A model generated the notes under the pieces. That model was not told the DNA's origin. It made no database searches and saw only the letters and a list, made by a program, of their open reading frames with translations. 64,000 nucleotides of DNA, taken from CAWKOH01 sp963851245. GTDB lineage: Bacteria > Actinomycetota > Acidimicrobiia > Acidimicrobiales > Palsa-688. Where the stretch lies: assembly GCA_963851245.1 (NCBI GenBank), contig CAWKOH010000004.1, forward strand, positions 186,001 through 250,000, written 5' to 3'. A program made the position numbers and the translations under genes. Below are positions 58,376 to 64,000 of this stretch, piece by piece; the first letter of the stretch is position 1, and the number at the start of each line of letters is the position of its first letter.

Positions 58376-58759
58376 ATGCCGTCCTCCCCTCAAGTTCAAG
58401 CCGCCGTCGACGCCTACGTGACTGCTATCCAAGATCGTGACCGAGCGGCGTTTATCGACTTGTTCACCGATGACGCCGTGGCCTGGGATCCGTATCCCGA
58501 CAGCAGATTTCAAGGCCGGGAAGGCGTTGTCCAATGGTGGGACACGATCATTGCTCCCGTCGCAAAGACCGCTTTTCATATTCAGGATCTCCATATCTGT
58601 GGAGACCGAGGAGTCATGGTCTGGGAGATCACCACTTCCCTCGACGGCGAGAGCGAACTCCAGCTGAGCGGCGTCGACGTGTTCACCGTCACCGAAGACT
58701 CGAAGGTCTCGTCGCTGAGCGCATACTGGGACCCAAAGCGGCTGACACCCGTTAGCTGA
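58376..58759 (+). CDS. SnoaL/NTF2-like ketosteroid-isomerase-type protein
   Basis: The 127-residue protein has the NTF2 fold pattern: an opening helix (VQAAVDAYVTAIQDRDRAAF), DLFTDDAVAWDPY with the conserved acidic loop, GREGVVQWWDT, then beta strands ending SSLSAYWDPKRL. Members isomerise or bind steroid-like ligands. The substrate is unknown. The preceding barrel protein and the following acetyltransferase are in the same direction with short gaps. Confidence 0.75.
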   Translation: MPSSPQVQAAVDAYVTAIQDRDRAAFIDLFTDDAVAWDPYPDSRFQGREGVVQWWDTIIAPVAKTAFHIQDLHICGDRGVMVWEITTSLDGESELQLSGVDVFTVTEDSKVSSLSAYWDPKRLTPVS

Positions 58760-58802
58760 GTTGGACCAGGCTTCCTCGCCTCAGGCCTCCGAGGGCGTTT
58801 CG

Positions 58803-59399
58803 ATGCTCGGCGCCGTACGCCACGCCGTGCGGGCCGACCTGAACCCGCTCGCAGCTGCATTGGCCGACGCCTTCGCCGACGATCCGATGATGGCCTGGAT
58901 CTACCCCGATCCTGGTACCCGGCCGGCCCACGTCACAGCCTTCATGGGGGCGGCGCTCGACATCGGCTTCCCTCACGGGCACGTGTACGCCGCCGGCGCC
59001 AACACCGCGGCCGCCATCTGGGCACCACCGGACGTCGACCTGTTCGACGAGCGAGCGATTGCAACCCTGTTCGGCCTTCTCAGCGAGCAGCTTGGACTCC
59101 GTACCGAGGAGGTAGGCACCGGCCTGGGAGGCATCGCTGAGCATCACCCTCACGACGTTCCGCACTTCTACCTCTTCGTGCTCGGTACGGCTCGAGCTGT
59201 CCAGGGAAGGGGCATTGGCTCCCGGATGCTCCACGAGATACTCGACCGTTGCGACCGGCAGGGGCTCGGCGCCTATCTGGAGTCGAGCAATGTTCGCAAC
59301 GTCCCCTTCTACGAGCGGCACGGGTTTCACGTCCTGACCGAGGTGAGGCTCAGCGAAGAGTTCGTCGCTCGGCCGATGTGGCGGGACCCGCAAAGCTAG
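58803..59399 (+). CDS. GNAT-family N-acetyltransferase
   Basis: The ATG at 58803 gives 198 residues (an in-frame TTG at 58761 is less likely). The C-terminal half has the acetyl-CoA loop RAVQGRGIGSRMLHEI, then GLGAYLESSNVRNVPFYERH and GFHVLTEV, the standard GNAT motif order. The N-terminal half (LAAALADAFADDPMMAWIYP) is common in actinobacterial GNAT proteins of unknown substrate. The gene is intact. Confidence 0.85.
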   Translation: MLGAVRHAVRADLNPLAAALADAFADDPMMAWIYPDPGTRPAHVTAFMGAALDIGFPHGHVYAAGANTAAAIWAPPDVDLFDERAIATLFGLLSEQLGLRTEEVGTGLGGIAEHHPHDVPHFYLFVLGTARAVQGRGIGSRMLHEILDRCDRQGLGAYLESSNVRNVPFYERHGFHVLTEVRLSEEFVARPMWRDPQS

Positions 59400-59420
59400 C
59401 ACCGAGCGGGCTGCCCTTCG

Positions 59421-60281
59421 TTATGGCACTACGTTCTGGCCAGGCTGTGTCGAGGTCACGCTCGTCGGCAGGGTCTGAGCCGGGCAGGTGGCCAGCACCC
59501 GAGCCATGGCGTTTTGCTCAGTGGGGGTGACCCACAGGTGGTACGCCATCTTCACCGCCACCTGTCGGGCTACATATGAGCAACGGAAGGTCTTGTTCGG
59601 GGGCAGCCAGCTGGCCGCGTCGGCGTCGCCCTTCTGCTCGTTGACCGGACCAGACACGGCCAGCAGCTCGAGGGGGTCGTTGGCCATATTGGTGCGGACG
59701 GCCAGGCTCAGCTGCTGGGCACCCGTTTGCCAGGCGTCGCCGAGAGCTTCCACATGGTCGATCTGGACGGCGTCGCTGGTAGTCACCCCGCGGGTGAAGG
59801 GGATGACGGTGCCGGTGTACGGATCGTGCAACACCCCGCTGCTGACGACACAGCCTCGGGTGCCTGGTTTGATGATCAACGCGGTCAGGTCCCGGCGCAG
59901 GATGTCGTTTCGGGTGTCGCAGCCATTGTGGCCGTCGGGCACCGTGACGTCGTCCGTCCAGGCCGGCCCGAACTGGGCCCGGCTGTAGCCCGTCAGGGGC
60001 GCCCGTCCCTTGACGGGCAAGGTGGCCAGGCCTGCCAGCGCCGTGGTGGTTCGACCGGTTCCCGGGCTCGCTGTCGAGGGCGGGGTCGGGGCTGGCGTGC
60101 TGGGGGGAGCCGATGTGGTGGTAGTCGTCCGAGGTGCGGCGGTGGTAGAAGTCGGCCGCGTCGACGACGGTGACGGTGCGGCGGCGTGGCGGCCCGGGCC
60201 TGATCCGCACGCCGAGATGGCGAGCAACGCAGCCGCGACCGCTGGGGCCGCCAGCCGGGCCCGGCCCCGGATTCCGCTCAC
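59421..60281 (-). CDS. Secreted lipoprotein-type HNH nuclease (DUF1524/GmrD-like)
   Basis: The signal sequence RARLAAPAVAAALLAISACG has a lipobox (ISAC). A Pro/Thr/Ser-rich linker follows. The nuclease domain reads YSRAQFGPAWTDDV, DGHNGCDTRNDILRRDL, VQIDHVEALGDAWQTGAQ with the catalytic His, then NDPLELLAVSGPVNEQKGDA and ASWLPPNKTFRCSYVARQV. This is the secreted DUF1524 form widespread in actinobacteria. It probably degrades extracellular DNA. The GTG at 60281 gives a better-formed signal peptide than the upstream ATG at 60323. Confidence 0.85.
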   Translation of the reverse strand: MSGIRGRARLAAPAVAAALLAISACGSGPGRHAAAPSPSSTRPTSTTAAPRTTTTTSAPPSTPAPTPPSTASPGTGRTTTALAGLATLPVKGRAPLTGYSRAQFGPAWTDDVTVPDGHNGCDTRNDILRRDLTALIIKPGTRGCVVSSGVLHDPYTGTVIPFTRGVTTSDAVQIDHVEALGDAWQTGAQQLSLAVRTNMANDPLELLAVSGPVNEQKGDADAASWLPPNKTFRCSYVARQVAVKMAYHLWVTPTEQNAMARVLATCPAQTLPTSVTSTQPGQNVVP

Positions 60282-60360
60282 GCTCCATCCCCCGTCGCTA
60301 CTCTCACATTCCGAGCTTCTCACAGGCGTGTGACGCCGAGAACGCCTATACCCTGCACTT

Positions 60361-61542
60361 CTACGGCGCCGCAGGAGGCGGCATCGATCGCTTCATGAAC
60401 CGGTCGAACATGGGCACCGTGAAGTCGATCTCCCCCCAGCGGGGTGAGTAACACAGGGCCTTCTTGATCAGCGTGTCCCGCGTCGGGGCAACAGCTGTTG
60501 TCTTCTTTCCGAGCAGGTCCGCCACCGCCGAGGACCGAATTGGCCCCGGTGCCAGTTCTGCCATGGCGCGCAGGTAGGCCCGTTCGGGATCACTGGTGCG
60601 ACCGGTGCGAACCCGGAAGAAGCCGTCATCGAGCTCGGCCGTCGCGACCGGGATGCTCCGCTCGACATCACCGGCGTCGATCCGGTCGAGCCGTATAGCT
60701 GCGTCCCAGGCCTGCTTGCCGAACTCCTGCAAGAAGTAGGGGAAGCCCTCGGTGACTTCTATGACCCGATCCAGCGCCGGCTTGGTCCAGTTCACTCCTT
60801 CGTCCAGGGCCGGCACCTCTAGGGCTTCTCGGGCCTGATCGGCTGACAGCGACCCGATGATGGGAAAGGTGAACATCCGCTCGGCGTAGGACTTCGCTTC
60901 GCCCGTCAGGGCCGCGAGGGAAGGAAGGCCGGCGCCGGCAATGGTGATGGGCAGGCGAAGCTGGGCGGCCCGGTGCAGACCCATTACCAGGGCTTCGAGA
61001 GTGGCCTGAGTCACGTAGTGGAGTTCGTCGATGGTGATGAGCACGCCGGTCTTGTGGTCTCGGCTGACCTCACCCAGCTCAACGAACAGGCCGGCCAGGT
61101 CGGTAGCCAGATCACCGGAGTCGGCCGGACCGGGTACAGGGTCGACGTCCATACTCAGTTCCAGCCCGCCCGGGATCCGCAGGCTGAAAGCCTTCAGCAC
61201 GCCGAGGGCCCGTTTGATCCGCTCGCCGATGCGTCGCCGGGCATCCATCGCCAGCAACACACGCCGGAATGCCGAGGCCAACCGGAAGGGTAGATCGCCC
61301 TCTTCATTGACCTCGACGTGTTCGTGGAAATAGCCTCGCCCTTCGGCCAGCAGCTCGTACTCGTTCAGAAGGACGGTCTTGCCCACGCCCCGGAGCCCCG
61401 TGAGCATCTGGCTGCGACCGTCCCGGCCCAAGAGCAGGCGCTGAAGCGCCACGTCAATGGCCTCGATCTCGCGCTCGCGTCCGACCAGCGCCGGAGGCCG
61501 CGTCCCGGCTCCGGGGCTGTAAGGGTTGCGGACCGGGTCCAT
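60361..61542 (-). CDS. AAA ATPase (AAA_16 / STAND-like)
   Basis: The 393-residue ATPase reads ALVGREREIEAIDVALQRLL, Walker A TGLRGVGKT (Lys55), Walker B VLITIDELHYV (Asp172, Glu173) and ITIAGAGLPSLAALTGEAKS. It is followed by a winged-helix-like C-terminus (LLGKKTTAVAPTRDTLIKKA). These stand-alone ATPases resemble ORC/STAND proteins and are common in actinobacteria without known partners. The promoter carries a palindrome, so self-control is possible. The gene is intact. Confidence 0.8.
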   Translation of the reverse strand: MDPVRNPYSPGAGTRPPALVGREREIEAIDVALQRLLLGRDGRSQMLTGLRGVGKTVLLNEYELLAEGRGYFHEHVEVNEEGDLPFRLASAFRRVLLAMDARRRIGERIKRALGVLKAFSLRIPGGLELSMDVDPVPGPADSGDLATDLAGLFVELGEVSRDHKTGVLITIDELHYVTQATLEALVMGLHRAAQLRLPITIAGAGLPSLAALTGEAKSYAERMFTFPIIGSLSADQAREALEVPALDEGVNWTKPALDRVIEVTEGFPYFLQEFGKQAWDAAIRLDRIDAGDVERSIPVATAELDDGFFRVRTGRTSDPERAYLRAMAELAPGPIRSSAVADLLGKKTTAVAPTRDTLIKKALCYSPRWGEIDFTVPMFDRFMKRSMPPPAAP

Positions 61543-61564
61543 GCGCTGAGCCTATAACCTTTTT

Positions 61565-61586
61565 AGCGAATTATAAGGAAATCGCT
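61565..61586 (-). promoter_or_regulatory. Palindrome AGCGA-N12-TCGCT over the AAA ATPase promoter
   Basis: Five-base inverted arms flank an AT-rich core that contains TATAAT on the minus strand (61575-61570), 28 bases before the ATPase ATG. A site of this form over a -10 element would suit a repressor. Its AT content contrasts with the surrounding GC-rich DNA. Confidence 0.5.
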
Positions 61587-61795
61587 ATAAGAGTCAGGCA
61601 CGAGCCATCTGAAGTCCATCCCTATGTCGTGGGATGCAGGCCTCGGTCGCATTCTCTTCGGCACGATCCGGATGTGTCTTTAGCGATTTCTCGTTTTTCT
61701 TGTTCGACCCTTTGTAGCCGGGCTCTACGCAGACATGGACGGGGGATCCGACATGTAGTGATTGGATCGCGATCCGGGCCCTGCACTCGATCACT

Positions 61796-62144
61796 CAGGA
61801 TCCCGGAATGGCTGAACAACTGGTGGAGCACAATCCCACCACCTTGAACTTCATCGGCTTGAACTTCACGACCGGGCTGCCCACGTCAGGTTGGATCACG
61901 GCTTGAGGCGCCCAGGGGTATTCCCGTTCTCGCTCGTCCCGGTCGATCGCGAGAATGATGTCTCGGGACGGCTTGCCGCCGCCGATCGCAGCAAACGTTC
62001 CACCAAGCCGTACCGCTCGCCGCCTATGTACGGTTCGGCGACGAACCCCAGGCGGCGATAGCGCTCGAGGGCTGCGTCCAGGTCCAGCGTTGGTATCACG
62101 GGGGCGACTCGTTCAAAGACCCACTGTATCGGGCATGGCGTCAT
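61796..62144 (-). pseudogene. VOC/glyoxalase-like protein, broken
   Basis: The N-terminus (IQWVFERVAPVIPTLDLDAA followed by ALERYRRLGFVAEPYIGGER) is typical of vicinal-oxygen-chelate proteins. The frame breaks near 61975. Another frame continues KPSRDIILAIDRDERERE, then AVIQPDVGSPVVKFKPMKFK, which no longer resembles the family. The whole is too short for a functional protein. The rest of 61587-62325 shows no supported feature. Confidence 0.4.
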
Positions 62145-62325
62145 GCCTATCAGAAGGGCGCCCCTAAGCGACTCGTGGCCCTCCCGGGTCGTACCGACGC
62201 CGCGGCTCTACCACCCCCCTACTGTCGATCTACCCGGGTCCTACCCGGTCCCGACTGCCGTTCGACCACCTCCATTCACGCTCAGTTGTGGGCACACCGC
62301 CCACCGACGGATGGAGGACAGAGAG

Positions 62326-62481
62326 ATGACCAGCCGGACCGCCAGCAACTCCACTCACCGCCCGAGCGATGCCAGCTTTCCCGAAGAGGAGGCCATCCTG
62401 AATCGGTTCTGGACCCGGGTCAGCACTGGCGCCCACAAGGCCGCGGACGCTCTGAGCCACGGCGCCTTCCTCGTGCTGTGA
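62326..62481 (+). CDS. 51-residue peptide upstream of an iron redox enzyme
   Basis: GGAGGA at 62313-62318 lies seven bases before the ATG. The peptide reads MTSRTASNSTHRPSDASFPE, EEAILNRFWTRVSTGAHKAA, DALSHGAFLVL. It has a polar leader-like N-terminus and a short amphipathic helix. It ends 50 bases before the haem-oxygenase-like enzyme gene, so the two may be co-expressed. No family is known to me. Confidence 0.45.
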   Translation: MTSRTASNSTHRPSDASFPEEEAILNRFWTRVSTGAHKAADALSHGAFLVL

Positions 62482-62531
62482 GCGAGCTCGGTGGCGCGGA
62501 TCGGGGACTCGGACAGGAAAGGGTCAGGGAC

Positions 62532-63239
62532 ATGACGAAGCAGCAACTGTCGAATGTCATCACGGCTGGCAGCGCCGCCAGTCGCCTGCGGGCCAAGCTG
62601 GAGCCTCTGGTAGCAGAGGTGTCGGCCCGCTCGCGGATGATGACCGAGCATCCCGATCCTCGGGCCATGTACCGGGCCCTCCTGGAGCTGTTGTACAGCG
62701 AGGTCCGCGCCACTGTTCCTCTCTTGGCGGCGGCCCAGCTACGAGCGGCCGAGATGGCCGCCCAGGGCGACGCTGTCGCCGGGGCCATGATGGCCTGGTT
62801 GCACGAACACATCGTCGAGGAAGCCGACCACGCAGCCTGGATCCTGGGCGACTACGCCCGGGTGGGAGGCGACCCCGATGTCCTGACGTTGAGCCCGGGG
62901 TCGCCAACGGTCGCGGCTCTGGTCGGATCGGTCTACTACTGGACCCTGCACGCCCACCCCGTGGCCATCCTGGGCTACTGCGCCGTCCTGGAGGGGTATC
63001 CACCCGCCAGCGCGTTCATCGAGCACCTGATCCAGGCCACGGGTCTTCCGGATGGGGCGTTCGACACCCTCCGGCACCACTCGACCATCGACGTGGAACA
63101 CGGCGGCGAGATATTCGACCTGGTCGACCAGCTCCCGCTCGGCCCCCGGCACGAGGCCGTGATCGGTATGACCGCTTTGCAGACCGCGGACCTGCTTGTT
63201 GTCGCCGGCGACGAGCTGCTGAGCTCGCTGATGTTCTAA
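62532..63239 (+). CDS. Iron-containing redox enzyme, haem-oxygenase-like (HDO/TenA-fold)
   Basis: The 235-residue all-helical protein reads FAMYRALLELLYSEVRATVP-type helices, HEHIVEEADHAAWILGDYAR (Glu and His ligands), VYYWTLHAHPVAILGYCAVL, EGYPP and HHSTIDVEHGGEIFDLV. This is the pattern of the iron-containing redox enzyme family within the haem-oxygenase-like diiron proteins. Such enzymes modify amino-acid-derived substrates. The ATG at 62532 is preceded by AGGAAAGG. The gene is intact and 50 bases after a small peptide gene. Confidence 0.75.
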   Translation: MTKQQLSNVITAGSAASRLRAKLEPLVAEVSARSRMMTEHPDPRAMYRALLELLYSEVRATVPLLAAAQLRAAEMAAQGDAVAGAMMAWLHEHIVEEADHAAWILGDYARVGGDPDVLTLSPGSPTVAALVGSVYYWTLHAHPVAILGYCAVLEGYPPASAFIEHLIQATGLPDGAFDTLRHHSTIDVEHGGEIFDLVDQLPLGPRHEAVIGMTALQTADLLVVAGDELLSSLMF

Positions 63240-64000
63240 GGGACGGCGTCGACCAACCTGAGGACCTCGGTCCAGCCGAGCGATCCTCCGGACCTGTAGA
63301 TACCCGCGTACTTCGACCCCAGACCTTGCTGCATGCGAGCGATGTTCCGATTGCGGGCCGCCTCCAGATCGAGGAACTCGAGCCCGGTTCCATCCGACAT
63401 CTGGTCGGCGAACCCGTAGAGAGCGGCGCCCACGTCCAGTGCTCCCCGCTCAACGCAATAGGCGGCCAAGCCGAACAGGGGATACAAGGCCTGTTGGAGG
63501 GAGAGACGCCGGCCGAATTCGACGGCTTCGAGCAGGTATTTCCTGGCCTCGGCGAACTCCCGTCGCTCGAGTAGTACCAGCCCGAGGATGGCGACTGTCA
63601 GGGAGTCGTTGTATCCGAGTTCGTCCCGGACCCTGAGGGCGGAACGGTAGAAACCTTCGGCCTCATCCAGGTCGCCTTCCTCGCGGCACGCTTCGCCGAG
63701 ATCGCTCAAGGCCACGTATCGCACCAGCAGGTCTCCGGACTGTTCGGTTGCGTCCAGGGCCTCACACAGCGTCTGGCGTGCCGCCACCATGTCGATGGTG
63801 AACAGGGCCAATCCCTGGCCCATGTGAGCCAAGCCGACCGCAGCGGGATCGCCCTGATCATCCGCGAGCGCGACCGCCGCGCTTCCGATGGCGCTGTCGG
63901 GCTCGCCGGCGAAAAAGGACGTCGCCGCCAGCATGGCGCGGGCTTCGCAGGCCAGTGCCGGTTCGTCGAGGGCCCGCGCCATTTGCAACGCTTCTTGGCC
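63236..64000 (-). CDS. C-terminal TPR region of a large regulator, cut by window edge
   Basis: About 250 residues of tetratricopeptide-like repeats are present (ALVRDELGYNDSLTVAILGL-type helices, EEGDLDEAEGFYRSALRVRD, REFAEARKYLLEAVEFGRRL). They end with the typical tail LDVGAALYGFADQM...LGWTEVLRLVDAVP. This ending is common in AfsR/LuxR-type or adenylate-cyclase-type ATPase regulators. The stop overlaps the preceding convergent gene by four bases. The N-terminal effector domains lie beyond 64000. Confidence 0.7.
   Translation of the reverse strand, partial: GQEALQMARALDEPALACEARAMLAATSFFAGEPDSAIGSAAVALADDQGDPAAVGLAHMGQGLALFTIDMVAARQTLCEALDATEQSGDLLVRYVALSDLGEACREEGDLDEAEGFYRSALRVRDELGYNDSLTVAILGLVLLERREFAEARKYLLEAVEFGRRLSLQQALYPLFGLAAYCVERGALDVGAALYGFADQMSDGTGLEFLDLEAARNRNIARMQQGLGSKYAGIYRSGGSLGWTEVLRLVDAVP

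Overview
The window is GC-rich DNA from an actinobacterium. An uncultured Acidimicrobiia-like lineage fits best: there is an F420/PPOX-type oxidoreductase, tandem N-acyl-D-amino-acid deacylases, a questin-oxidase-like protein, P450, DUF222-HNH nuclease and a DUF2510-containing Ser/Thr kinase. This assignment is an inference from gene content. No rRNA, tRNA or CRISPR array was found.

Layout. 1-5.3 kb: ordinary genes (GH13 glucosidase, flavodoxin-like protein, alpha/beta hydrolase, degenerate RadC-like protein, DUF222-HNH nuclease). 5.6-12.9 kb: a damaged Wadjet (Jet) anti-plasmid locus on the minus strand. jetD and jetC are recognisable, jetA is a stub and jetB is missing. An IS66-type element separates the stub from a truncated DUF262 gene. 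13.6-15.2 kb: an IS1182-type transposase. 15.6-26.6 kb: a large restriction-modification cluster with Vsr endonuclease, MutL/MORC-like GHKL ATPase, C5-methyltransferase fused to an endonuclease III-like glycosylase, Z1 helicase, PD-(D/E)XK (DUF4420-like) protein, a second GHKL-like protein and two unrecognised partners. 27.0-28.1 kb: HNH nuclease; then an IS3 orfA fragment. 29.2-36.6 kb: a DUF6361 - phospholipase-D-like - SF2 helicase operon whose PLD gene is split by a complete ISAzo13-type insertion. 36.7-43.7 kb: a small Cys-rich protein and a compact operon of SMC-like ATPase, small helical protein, RecQ helicase fused to a phosphoribosyltransferase, and DprA-like protein. So roughly 5.6-43.7 kb is a mobile-element-rich defence island.

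44-64 kb is mainly metabolic and regulatory: P450; Ser/Thr kinase; divergent soxR with a SoxR-box promoter driving a PPOX - quinone oxidoreductase - questin-oxidase-like operon followed by a broken peroxiredoxin; two tandem D-aminoacylases; UvrD-like helicase with an HRDC-like C-terminus; small enzymes; a secreted DUF1524 nuclease; an AAA ATPase with a palindrome in its promoter; a 51-residue peptide upstream of a haem-oxygenase-like iron enzyme; and the TPR end of a regulator cut by the window edge.

Many genes between 5.6 and 36.6 kb, and the kinase at 46-48 kb, are broken by single-base frameshifts. Where the expected sequence is clear, several of these sit in short homopolymers, and there is a 26-G run at 22695-22720. 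Many breaks therefore look like consensus errors rather than gene death. I give such genes as single CDS spans and keep 'pseudogene' for those with real missing segments.
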